Source of the DNA: Chloranthus sessilifolius
Taxonomy: Eukaryota > Streptophyta > Magnoliopsida > Chloranthales > Chloranthaceae
Assembly: GCA_021018995.1 (NCBI GenBank)
Contig: CM037590.1
Location: 100,193,097 to 100,257,096, forward strand
Direction: 5' to 3'
Length of the DNA: 64,000 nt
The notes under the pieces were generated by a model. It did no database searches. It was not told the DNA's origin and worked only from the letters and a program-made list of their open reading frames with translations. Numbering within the stretch: position 1 is the first letter of the stretch; every line of letters begins with the position of its first letter. The position numbers and the translations under genes were made by a program. Shown piece after piece: positions 32,503 through 43,105 of the stretch.

Positions 32503-34019
32503 ATGTCAATGGACCCGCTCCTTGACCCAAATTGTCATACGGGGGCTGGGGCTAGTATACTTCCCTGTTTGGACCCGGGGCCCAGTTTTTTGTAAAAATA
32601 GTGTGATAACTTGGTTGAGGGTGAGCTCGCTGTTCTGGATCGCCTTGGGCTATCCCGCCTTTCCTCTTTCCTTGCTATTCCTCTATTGCCCAACCTCCTA
32701 CAGGCGGCTTTGGCGTCGTGGGACCATAGGGCCCATGTCTTCAGATTTGGGTCTAGGGAGCTCACCCAAACCTTGGAAGAGCTAGCATCTATTACCGGCT
32801 TGAGGATGCATCAGAGATTTGCCAAAGTGGTTCCCAACAAGGGTATGCAAAGGCGGTCCACGCGGTTCTCTGTTTGAAAAAGGGTGTGTATGAGAAGGGC
32901 TTCGCCGGGGGGCCCACCAGATGCTTGGTGAAATTCCTGAGAGAACTTTTCGGTGACTCGAGTCTCTAAAAGTTACCTATCCGAGATCCTTTCAATGTAA
33001 AGGCCTTTGCCCTTTATTTGCTATCAAAAGTTCTCTTCTTTATTTGGGGTGAGGCATTTTCCCTCGGGTAATGCAATGTCTTGACCGAATTGGAGGGAGG
33101 TCGTTCACTGGTACACCTGGTCCTGGTTGAGATGTATCGGGGCCTGGATGCCTCGGCCTCGAGCCAGGTCAGGATTCTTAGCGGGAGTCCACTCCTCATT
33201 CAGATTTGGCTAGGAGACCATTTGGCTATCATGGGGCCCGTGCTGAGATTTTGCTTGGTAAGAGGGGATGTGGCTCGGGGCTTTCTGTCCCTGTGCTTGT
33301 GACTACCCCATGGGAGTATCGAGGAACTGAGCCTGTGGCTATCTGATGCAGAGTTGATCTGGCAACTTCCCTGGATGGATGACACCTTTTCGATTGTCCG
33401 CTCTCAGGATTGTGAGGGTATCACGCTTTTAGGGTTGACTGGTAGTACCTACTATTTCACTTCTCGGGTGCTCCGTCTATTCGGATATACCCAACACGTT
33501 CCGTGCACTGTGAGGCCGCCCTTGTGCTCTCTGATATTCTCTTGGGGTTCTCTCAATGACCTAGACCGCATAGCAGCCCTCTAGGAGACCAGCCAATCAG
33601 CGCACATGTGCAGCTTAGTTCAGGGGGGAATTCTCTCTTCTGATTACAAGGTTTGGTTGGCATCTGAGGACTTACCTGCCCCTAGCCTGGTTTCGATAGA
33701 TGTGATAGAGACGGGGCCCTGGCCATACAAGGAAACGATACTCTGGACTAGGATTGAGTCTCTTTCTGTAGAGAGGCTAGCTTTGACAAAAGCTTTGGAG
33801 AAGGAAAGGGCTAGAGCTAATATTGTGGAGGTGAGAGCTACTACGGCCGAGAGTGAGGTTCTTCGGTTGACTGGGCTTTTGATTGAGTCTCGCAGTGTAG
33901 CTGATGCTTTGCAGAGGTGGCAGAAGAGTCTTCATGGTAGGTGGTTGTCTGATCGAAATGCTCGTGAGGACTCTCTCCTTGCAGAGATCAGTGCTTTGAA
34001 GCGTGGTCCCTGCCCCTGA
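32503..34019 (+). pseudogene. DUF7745-like ORF, antisense to Tat-1 pol
   Basis: A plant-transposon-associated protein of unknown function. Possible start at 32503. Recognisable blocks: VEGELAVLDRLGLSRL with HVFRFGSRELTQTLEELASI (usual family form F..ELTPTLEEYS), then in other frames LVLVEMYRGLDA, LIQIWLGDHLAIMGPVLRFC, and a long C-terminal stretch to 34019 with coiled-coil character (ERLALTKALEKERARA). At least five stops or frame changes (about 32596, 32875, 33080, 33300, 33584). It lies opposite to pol and downstream of it, where Tat elements commonly carry an antisense extra ORF. The assignment is from memory of the family pattern. Confidence 0.55.
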
Positions 34020-35650
34020 CCTGTTCCTGCACATACCATAGATCATATACACAGAGGGGGGGGGTGATGCCCCTTAAGAGAGATCTTTTTTTTTTGGGTT
34101 GTTTCTTCTTTTTTTTTCTCTTTTTTTTTTTATACTTGTAAAGAAGGCAAAAAATAGAAAGTGTGTCATGTTGTTATCTTTGTGGGACGTGACACTTCAC
34201 ACGTAACGCTGTAAGAAAAGAAATGAAATCTATAATATATATATATATATATTTTTTATTTTATTTTTTGGTGTTCGAATTTTCTTCCATACGTCTCGCA
34301 ATGTAAGGCCTTGTATGGAAAAGGAAAATCTAAATATTTTTTTTTCCTACACAGTGTGAGGCCTTTTATGAAAAAAGAAAATCTATTATCTTTTTTGAAG
34401 TCTTCTCCTACACAGTGTGAGGCCCTTTTTGGAAAAGAAAAATCTATTATCTTTTTTGAAATTTTCTCCTACACAGTGTGAGGCTCTTTATGGAAAAGGA
34501 AAATCTATTATCTTTTTTGAAATTTTCTCCTTCACAGTGTGAGGCTCTTTATGGAAAAGGAAAATCTATTATCTTTTTTATAATTTTTTCCTTTTCTCCT
34601 TTTTGTGAGGTCGATATTTACAAGGCCAACTGGTGGGTCCTTTTTTGAGCATGGTAGAACCCTGTTCGTGAGGCTCAGGTTTTTCTTTTAAACATGGAAA
34701 GGTCAGCTTCCCCGAGATTGATTAGTCTTCTGTCTTTATCTTTGGTCATGTGTCAGGCGATGCAATAGAGACGACATACTTGATCGGGATCCGATTCAAT
34801 TTTTAACATGAGCGGCCCAGCAAAGGGGGGAAGAGGCTCAAGGGGTCTAGACTAAAATAGGCGGGCCAGAACAGATCCTCTCCTAATCTCTCTTTTCTTG
34901 ACATTTTTGCTCACAGCGCCCAAGACAGGTTTTCGCTATGCCCGTCATCCCTGTTTTTACTCGTAGCGCCCTTTCGGGTTTTCACTACGTCCATGGGTTC
35001 GCTCTCTTACCCTAGTTGCCTTTTCAGGTTTTCACCACGTCCATCTTGCTTTGAACTCAAATTAATTTTTTCTTCTTTTTTTTTTTTTACCTTCTTCAAG
35101 AACCAGAAAGCCACGACATGGATATCGGTTCCATATAGCCGGCTGGATGATGTTCCTTGTGGTTCATTAACTCAACTTGTGCTGATGCAACAGATGCTAT
35201 AACTGCTTGTGAGCCTTAAAGAGGGCTTTCTTCTGGGTTGTAATGTGGCTAGGGCTAAAACAGGCTAGGTTTTTCTGGAATTTTGGATTTAGGCTTTGAG
35301 TGAATTCCAGATTCAGTGATTCCTCTTCCTTTCCAGAGGCTTTTTACTGTATGTGCCCCAGTCATTTCTTTTTCATTCATGATCCCCCCTTTTGGGGTAT
35401 TGCTTTTCTATATATGTATATATTTTTTTAGGTTTGGATTTTTCATCTCTTTTTTTTTTTCAGGATTTTTCCTCTCTTTTCTCCTTTTTTGTTAGTATTA
35501 ACACATATTTCTCTTTTCTCCTCTTCTTTTTTTGATGTTTTTGGGAGGGGTATATGAAAGAAATGGTTATTGGCCCGACGTGTATAGCAAAAGGGTAAAG
35601 GTTTTCAGGGAATATATATTATTATTATTATTATTATTTTAGCTACTTGT
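34020..35650 (-). other. 3' non-coding region of Tat-1
   Basis: T-rich on the plus strand, with (TA)n at 34228-34252, (TTA)n at 35612-35640 and a tandem repeat at 34285-34590 (separate entry). No gene. In Tat elements this part is known to be hypervariable and repeat-rich. Confidence 0.65.
34285..34590. repeat. 61-bp tandem repeat, about five units
   Basis: Units begin CCTACACAGTGTGAGGC at 34346, 34407 and 34468, and CCTTCACAGTGTGAGGC at 34529: exactly 61 bases apart, with a diverged unit before (34285). The rest of the unit is GGAAAAGGAAAATCTATTAT plus a T-run. Confidence 0.9.
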
Positions 35651-35730
35651 CTTTGAAACGATGGCCTCTTCTATGGGGTCCTTAAGCGATCACGCATCTA
35701 CCTTTATCAACACTTACCTTGTCGCAAGAC

Positions 35731-36897
35731 CTATGAGTAGAACCTCCGGAGGTATCTAGCGTTGATGGGCTCATAAAAGTGGTCACCGTCCATGGTGGCG
35801 AGGCGAACGACATATCCCGGCAATACTTCTCGGATGACGTAGGGTCCTTCCCAATTTGGCTTAAAATTCCCTCTTGGATCAGTGTGGAGAGACGGGAAAA
35901 TCCTCCTCAGTACCGTGTCACCTATCTGCAAGTCTCGAGCGCGAACACGCTTATTGTAGGCACGTGCAATTCTTCTATGATAGACCTGAGTGTGACACAA
36001 ATCTAGGAGTCTCTTCTCGTCAATCAAATCTAGCTGCTCAAAATGGGATCATTCCTCATCAGCTTTGGGCAGATGAGATTCTAAAAGGATATGGAGTGAC
36101 GGTACTTTGACCTCAACGGGTAGCACGGCCTCGGTTCCATACACAAGGGAGAATGGTATTGCCCTTATAGCGGTACGGATAGACATTCTATAGGCCCAAA
36201 GCGCGAAGGGTAACTGCTCACTCCAATATCTGTAAGTGACTACCATCTTCTCCAGAATGCGGATCAGAGTTTTGTTGGCTGCTTCTATAGCTTCGTTTGT
36301 CTGAGGCCTGTATGGGGATGAGTGATGATGCTTGATCTGGAACTGGTCACACAAGGCCTGGATGCGCCTATTAGCGAAATTAGTTCCATTATCAGTGATG
36401 ATATTCATGGGCACGCCGAATCTGCAAATGATGTTATTCTTGATGAACTTCTAGACATAACTGGCCTTAATGCTCATATAGGAGGTTGCCTCTACCCACT
36501 TCGTGAAGTACTCCACTGCGACGAGGATGAACTGATGTTCGTTGGAAGCCTTAGGATTGATCTTGCCGATGACGTCAAGACCCCAAGTGGCAAACGGCCA
36601 AGGAGTGGTCATGCTGTGTAAATCAATGACAGGAGCATGTATTAGACTGGAGTGTTCTTAGCACTTGTAGCACTTCTGAACGTGTTTATAGCAATCAGTC
36701 TTTAAAGTGGTCCAAAAGTATCCTTGCCTTAGGATTTTCTTAGCGAGCATGTGTCCACTAACGTGTGCCCCACAAACTCCTTCATGGATCTCCTTCATGA
36801 TCTCAATCGCTTCTCTCTCGGTTAGGCATCGGAGCAGAACATTTTTGTGAGATCGTCTGTACAGGAGATCGCCGCAGATGATGTAGTTCGTTGCCAA
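35731..36897 (-). pseudogene. pol: Integrase of Tat-1 (broken)
   Basis: Inserts the cDNA. On the minus strand: zinc-binding part with HEGVCGAHVSGHMLAKKI and CYKC (36897-36658, stop after CYKC); then FATWGLDVIGKINPKASNEH with the first catalytic Asp; IITDNGTNFANRRI with the second; HHSSPYRPQTNEAIEAANKT with the catalytic Glu region (36414-36049); stop; and the C-terminal part 36027-35731 with GDTVLRR, NWEGPYVIREVLPG and NARYLRRFY. Three stops interrupt it. No chromodomain. Confidence 0.85.
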
Positions 36898-37855
36898 TCG
36901 CTGGATGGTGAGTCTGTCTACCTTCGATGTTCCTTTCGAGATAGTTCGAGTCTTGAGGAAGTTCTAGATGTCTGACAACCAGAGTGGCTCATCATCTAAC
37001 ACGGTAGATCCCTCGATCAGGTGACAGAATGCTGGTTCATCCATCTGCTCTATCATGATTGGCTTCAACTCAACCATAGAGGCCAGGGTAGCTAGGGCAT
37101 CAGCAAATCGATTTCTTGTTCGTGGCACATAGGAGAAGGTGACTTCCTCAAAGCAGGTTATCAGATCCTCAAGATGTTCATGGTACGGGATCAGCTTCTC
37201 ATCCTTGGTCTTCCAATCTCCGTTGGTCTGGCATATGATTAACTATGAATCCCTAAAGACCCTGAGGTGAGTTATATTCAGATCAAGACCCGCCTGTAAA
37301 CCAGCTGTACAGGCTTCATACTCAGCCATATTGTTGGTGCATGGGAAGTTCAACTTGATTGAGATGGGTACATGTGATCCTCTTCGCGAGATAAGAATGG
37401 CGCGAACTCCTTAGCCTTCAACGTGCGATGCCCCATCAAAGTGCATTACCCAGGACTCCTCTGTTTCCTCCGTATCCTCTTCAGTCAGGAATAGGATGTC
37501 CTCATCGGGGAATTTAGTCTTTAAAGGCTCATAGTCCAGTGGAGGGTTCTCAGTAAGATGATCAGCGAGTGCTTGCCCCTTGATCGACTTCTAGGTGACA
37601 TAAGTAATGTCAAATTCAGAGAGAAGTAGTTGCCATCATGCAGTTCGGTCAGTAAGAGCAGGTTTCTCGAATAGGTACTTCAACGGATCCATCTGTGCTA
37701 GAAGTAGAATGGCTTGGGATAGCAGGTAGTGTCAAAGTATTTGAGTAGCCCATACGAGCACTAACCATGCTTTCTCCAATTGAGAATAGTGCGTCTCATA
37801 ATCAGTGAACTTCTTGCTCAAGTAGTAGATGGCCTGCTCTCTTCTTCCTGTCTCA
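36898..37855 (-). pseudogene. pol: RNase H and second (archaeal-type) RNase H of Tat-1
   Basis: The first RNase H continues from RT: ATHYSQLEKA-like TDYETHYSQLEKAWLVLVWA and QALADHLTENPP. A second RNase H follows: VMHFDGASHVEG (catalytic Asp), NMAEYEACTAGLQAGL (catalytic Glu), FRDS in place of the usual GDS, and RFADALATLASM (final Asp). Having both domains is the hallmark of the Tat lineage. Several TAG/TAA stops (for example near 37740 and 37250) disable it. Confidence 0.8.
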
Positions 37856-38983
37856 TCATGCTGCCCTAACACAGCCCATGGAAAACTCTGTCGTGGATAG
37901 GTACATTATCAGGGGTCTATCAGGTACAGGTGGTACCAATACTGGAGGATTTAGGAAGTAACCCTTGATCTTGTCAAATGCAGCTTGGCAGTGATCATTC
38001 CACTCAACTGGTGAATCCTTTCTTAGTAGCTTGAAGATCGGTGCGCATATCAGAGTTAACTGTGTAATGAACCGACTGATGTACTGAATTCTGCCTAAAA
38101 AGCCTCTGACCTCCTCTGTAGATGGTGGTGACATTTCAGTGATGGCCTTGATCTTCGTCAGCTCGACCTCAATCCCTCTCCTACTGACAATAAAGTCTAA
38201 TAGTTTTCCTGACATAGCGCCAAAAGTGCACTTTTGGGGATTCAACCGCAACCTATACTTTCTCAACCTCTCGAGCAGCTTCTGAAGGTTTACCAGGTGG
38301 TCATCCCTTTCCGGTGATTTGGAAATCATGTCGTCGACATACACTTCGATCTCTCGGTACATCATGTCATGGAACAGGGCCGTCATTGCTCTCTGGTAGG
38401 TTGCCCCAGCATTCTTGAGCCCGAATGGCATCACCTTGTAACAGAAGGTACCCCAAGGAGTGATGAACGTAATCTTTTCTCGGTCGGCCTCTGCCATCTT
38501 AATCTGATTGTAGCCCGAGAATCCATCCATGAATGAGAGCATTCCATGCTTAGCAGTGTTATCAACTAAGATATCGATGTGTGGTAACGGAAAGTCATCC
38601 TTAGGGCTTGCCTTGTTGAGATTTCAAAAATCAATGCACATTCGAACCTTCCCATCCTTCTTTAGTACGGGGACGATATTGGCCAGCCATTGCAGGTACT
38701 TGGATACCATGAGGAAACCCGCATCATACTGCTTAATGACCTCATCCTTCACCTTCAACATCCATTCAGGTCGGAGGCGTCTCAACTTCTATTTAACCGG
38801 CTTAATATCAGGGTAGAGTGGTAACTCATGCTCAACCAGATCTGTATCCAAACCAGGCATGTCTTCATACGACCATGCGAAGATGTCTTGGTATGACCGA
38901 AGGAAGTCTACCATACCTTTTCTCTCTGCAGGGGACAGTGATGTTACGATTTTGGTGATTCTAGGGGCATCTTTGGTTCCCAA
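37856..38983 (-). pseudogene. pol: Reverse transcriptase of Tat-1
   Basis: N-terminal part 38983-38789 (FAWSYEDMPGLDTDLVEHEL), stop, then LRRLRPEWMLKVKDEVIKQY, VPVLKKDGKVRMCIDF, a stop in place of the R of RNLNKASP, and a long open part 38542-37856: MLSFMDGFSGYNQIKMAEAD, GTFCYKVMPFGLKNAGATYQ, catalytic VYVDDM, CTFGAMSGKLLDFIVSRRGI. The open part covers palm and thumb; only a few stops upstream and at the end (CVRAA then TAG). Typical Tat/Ogre sequence. Confidence 0.85.
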
Positions 38984-40172
38984 ATTGACGTCCTCCGTCT
39001 CTTCGATGATCGGGGTAAGGCCATGCTCAAAATTGGCAAATTATTTGAGGAGCTCATTGGGAAGCTCATCGATTTGACCTTCCTCGTTAGACTTGTGACT
39101 CCTACCTCTTCTTGTATTTCTATAGCAAAGGGGTCGGCTTCACGTGGGACGGGTATCACGACATAATTTTTAATTTTATTAGGAATTTTAAAAGATAATA
39201 TTTTTAGAATTTGTATTTTTTCTATTTTTATGGTTTTTTACATTTTTTCGGAAGTCAGCCCCTGGCGGGGTGGATCTCTATATATACAGGGTAGAGTGTC
39301 CTAGAGGCTAACCTCACTTTTTATAGGTAGTTTTTTTTTGGAGAGCCAGTGCCGTATTCATGGCCTTTGGTGGCTCCCAGGAGTTGGGGCAAAGATGCCC
39401 AGTTACTTACCTATGAGGCCTGGTCTTTACCTCTTTGGTTGGAAGCAGTATCGATAGGCTCTTGTAGTTCCTCCCTCAGCATGTTTACAGAGGGATCCTC
39501 TGGGACCCTGTCCTCTATGGTTAGGATGGGCCCAAAGTGGTTGGTGCTAGAGTGATGGGTGGACCGGGGGACTTCCTCCTCAAATAAGGAGAGGGCGGCT
39601 AAGTCCTCCTTGAGGTCTGGGGGGGTGATGTAAGGGTTGGTGGGGTGGGAGGAAGCGGGCTTGTGTGGGGTTACCCTCGTCTCCCCATTCAGATCAATCT
39701 TTACCACCCCGGCGCTCACAAAGGTTTGACGGATATGGGGTCGAGCGTGAGGTTCTTCTTCCAGGTTGATTCCTCTGGCCCTGGTGATTGTCGCGGCTCT
39801 TATCTTTTCCTTGGCCTCTCTGACTTCTTCTTCAATGGGCCTGTAGCCCAGGCCGAATTTGGTTTGCTACCCCTTGGCCCTGACGGGGTCTCTTCTTCCT
39901 TGAAGGCGCTGGTCTAGCCCTTTCCCTTTTTGGTGGCCCCATTTGTGGAGCATGAACACAACTGTATCCATTCATCCTCCAGTTTTAACAGAGGTTTTTT
40001 CAGTCGACCTGAGGGTAACGGCTGAGAAGTCATACTCAAATCAATGGAGATCGGTGTCATCTGCTGTGTGCGACATGTTAAGCACTTTTAGATTCTCAAT
40101 ATGAAGAGTGCTCCTCTCCCTGTCTTCTCTGCTTTCACCTAAGATGATGACGATTCTTCCCTCTAAGATGAA
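38984..40172 (-). other. PR-RT linker of Tat-1
   Basis: Contains an open acidic stretch 39719-39411 (DLNGETRVTPHKPASS.., DLAALSLFEEE), a very A/T-rich segment 39160-39345 full of stops, then EADPFAIEIQEEVG-like coding leading into RT. Ogre elements splice an intron in this place; the A/T-rich segment could be such an intron, but I found no convincing splice sites. Confidence 0.5.
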
Positions 40173-40658
40173 TCAAAGTTTTTGGTGTAGAGTTGATGGT
40201 ATTGCCCTGATCTCATGTAGCCACGATCGGCCCAATAGTAGATTAAATATAGACTTGATGTCCATCACCTGAAAGGGGATGGTGAAGGTTTTCTGCCCAA
40301 TGATCAGGTCGAGGTCTACTTCTCCTATGATTTCTCTCTTGGTGTTGTCGAATCCCCTGACGCTAGGATTCGCACCAATTTTGATTGATGTCCTTAGAGG
40401 GCATACGTTAAGTGCTGATCCATTGTCTATTAAGACCAACGACACCACCAGGTTCCCTGTTTCCACTATTATATTCAGGGGCTTAGAGTGGTTGTTCCCC
40501 TTGAGCGACAAATTCGCATCAGTGAATGAGATGGCATTTGGGGCCAATACTTGCCAGATTATTTCTCCTACTTCATCTGGAGTTACGTAGGCGGAAACAT
40601 GTGCGTCTTTGAGTGCTCCCATTAAGGTTTGAAAGTGGAGCGGGGATGTGATTAACAA
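40173..40658 (-). pseudogene. pol: Protease of Tat-1
   Basis: Aspartic protease. The active site reads LIDNGSALNVCPL, the form typical of Tat elements (DNGS/DxGS). Downstream are IIGQKTFTIPFQVMDI and NLLLGRSWLHEIRAIPSTLHQ. The 161-codon frame is open across the domain core; flanks are broken. Confidence 0.8.
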
Positions 40659-42097
40659 ATCCTACACAGTAGTATGTGCGGGTGTTCTCTTGAGCTGTGT
40701 CTCCAACACGTGCTCTCTGGCCATTTTCTCAAAGGGGTTCCCTGCGGCCTGCTCTTTCTTATTCTCTTCTCCTCTGACGGCCCTCGATGCTTCTGGCTGT
40801 ATAGAAATCCTGCCTGACCGAGTAATAAATTTAACAATTTTCTCTCGGTTGCAACCAACATTCATGTCTGTCTGTTCATAGCTTATAGGCAGGTTTCGGG
40901 ATGAGGAAGGGAGTGTATGGTGATTCTGGGGAGGATTGGGCTGGGTACGTTGGATTCTCAGGTCCAACTAGGTTGACTCCAATAGGGGCAAAATGGTAGT
41001 GGCAGGAATTGGCAAGGTTGGATTTGTGGGTGCGGAGGGGGCTTGTACAGGCATTACCTGGGCGTGGTAAGACCAGTGGTGATTGGGAGCGGGTGATAAG
41101 GGGAGTGGGTGAGGGGTTGTTTGTTTGGGTTGGGGTGGAGTTAGATTGGGGGTAAAATAACGAAGGGATGGTGGGAGTGTGACTGGGATGGAGGGGTCGG
41201 AGGGCGATGGGATCGGATGTTGGGGGGTGTGATTAAGAGCTGGCGGGATGGGGCGTGAGACGAGGTAACTGGGGATGAGTGGTATGTTGCATGGGATGGA
41301 GTGACTAGGAGATGTCGGAGGTGCGGGTGGAGTAGGGTGATAGGGATATGACGGGGTAGAGGGTGGACAGGGGGGTACGGATATGAAGGGTTTATATATG
41401 GGGTGGCATGGTGGGGCGATGATGGGTTCGTGGATGAAACAGGATAAATTGGGGATGATGGAGTTGTGCATGGAGCAGGGTGATTTGGGGATGGTGGAGT
41501 TGTGTATTAGGTAAGATGATTTAGGGATGGCGGGTTGGTATACTGGGTGATGGGATTTGGGGGTGTGTACGGGATGGGATAATTTGGGGATGGCGGAGTG
41601 GTGTATTGGGTGGAGAGATTTGGGGGTGTGTATGGGGTAGGGTAGTACGGGGATGGTGGAGTTATGTATGGCGTGGGGTGATTTGGGTGTGACAGAGAGG
41701 TATATGGGGTGACTGATGGTGGGATAGTGTATGGGATGGGGTGATTGGGAGGTGGTGTGTACTATGGGGTAAATAGAGAGTGGGGCAGATATGTGTATGA
41801 TTGCGGCGGGACTGTGCCTGTTTGGATTTGATAGGCGGGAGCGGGAGTGGAAAAATATTGCCCTAAATCTAAAGGCTCCTCTTGGTATGTCGGGGTGGAG
41901 AAGTAATCGGTTAAATACAACAGCTCGATCACCCCCACAAATGCTTCGTCCTTATTTAACCTGGGAAATAAAAACTCCTCTTGATTACTGATGTAATCCG
42001 AGGGGTCAAACTCTTCTTCTTCCTCTTCTATCGAATGGATGTTAGGCCTGGGGCCTCCTGGGTGCGGTGGTAGAGGGGCTTGATGGATGTTCTGGTT
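40659..42097 (-). other. Proline-rich low-complexity part of Tat-1 gag-PR
   Basis: Minus strand reads as Pro/His/Ser/Thr-rich peptides in more than one frame (for example 41471-40968). The plus strand is made of repeated GGGATGG/GGGGTG words. The stretch 40967-40662 (RSGRISIQPEASRAVRG, HTTVC-like) resembles the gag-PR junction. I cannot say how much was translated; the reading frame is repeatedly interrupted. Confidence 0.55.
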
Positions 42098-43105
42098 CTA
42101 CCCTTGAGGAAGCTGCGGGGGAACAAATTTTCCTGCCTCTATTAAATCTTGGACAACGTGCTTTAGTGGGAAGCACTGGTCCGTAGGGTGACCCGATCCC
42201 TGGTGGAAGTTACAATACAGGTTCGAGTCATAGTTTCTCGGAATTGGATTGGGTGGTGGGCGAGGCTGGAGTAAATTGACCAGACCCTTTTGTAGCAACA
42301 CTGGCAATAAGACACTTAAATTTTGCCCCAACGGTGTGAACACTCGTTCGAATTGTGCTCTCATCTGTTCCTAGGTAAATGGGGCTCTCGGTCTGTTGCT
42401 TGGCCTTGGTGCTTGCTCAAAAAGGGCTGGGGGTGGTTGTGCGGCCTGGAGCTGCATCTGGGGGGCATCGGTATTGACCTAGGGGTAAACAATGTTCTGT
42501 ACCTCTGTCCCTGGTCTTCTTTCAATCCTAGGTTCGGCAGCTTTTCAAGCCCTGGTGGCCCCACTGGCCACACTCTTTCCCAACCAGCCCTCTCTAACGG
42601 CATCTTCGCAACGGTTGGCATTTTAGACCAAATCAGTAAAACTGGACTATTGCTGATACACCCAAAAATCCATGATGACTGGGAGAGCTCCCTTGGTTAT
42701 TAATTCAATCTGATCATCATTGGGAATCTGGTGGGTCACCTGGGCGGCCAATGCCCTCCACCTTCCTAAGTAGGCACTAAAAGTTTCATCATGTCTTTGC
42801 TTCAAACGGGCCAGATCCGACTTCCTTGGCTCTATGTCCATGTTATAGACATATTGTTCTTACTATAAGTGTGTCAGATCTTTCCATGTTTTTATCATGG
42901 ATGGTTTTAGGGATGTGAACCATCTCAGTGCTGGGCCCGTTAAACTCTTTTGGAATACTTTGATGAGGAGTCGTTCATCTCCGTCGTACTGGCACATATC
43001 CCCACAGTAAGATTTTAAGTGGGTGATGGGGTTGCCAGTGCCATTATATTTATCGAATGATGGCATCTTAAATTTTTGTGGCAGGGGGACATTGAGAATA
43101 GACAT
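42098..43105 (-). pseudogene. gag: gag core of Tat-1
   Basis: Capsid region. 43105-42863 holds MPSFDKYNGTGNPITHLKSY and GPALRWFTSLKPSMIKTWKD, then a stop. 42841-42647 has LKQRHDETFSAYLGRWRALA, the conserved gag core of Tat elements. 42364-42098 contains YCNFHQGSGHPTDQCFPLK, the CX3H..HX4C type zinc motif of this lineage, with stops between segments. It is clearly Ty3/gypsy gag; N-terminal extension is in the next entry. Confidence 0.8.

Noticed and set aside
39160..39345. Intron between PR and RT of Tat-1, as in Ogre
   Set aside because: Right place and A/T-rich, but no convincing donor or acceptor with a pyrimidine tract on the minus strand; left as a possibility only.
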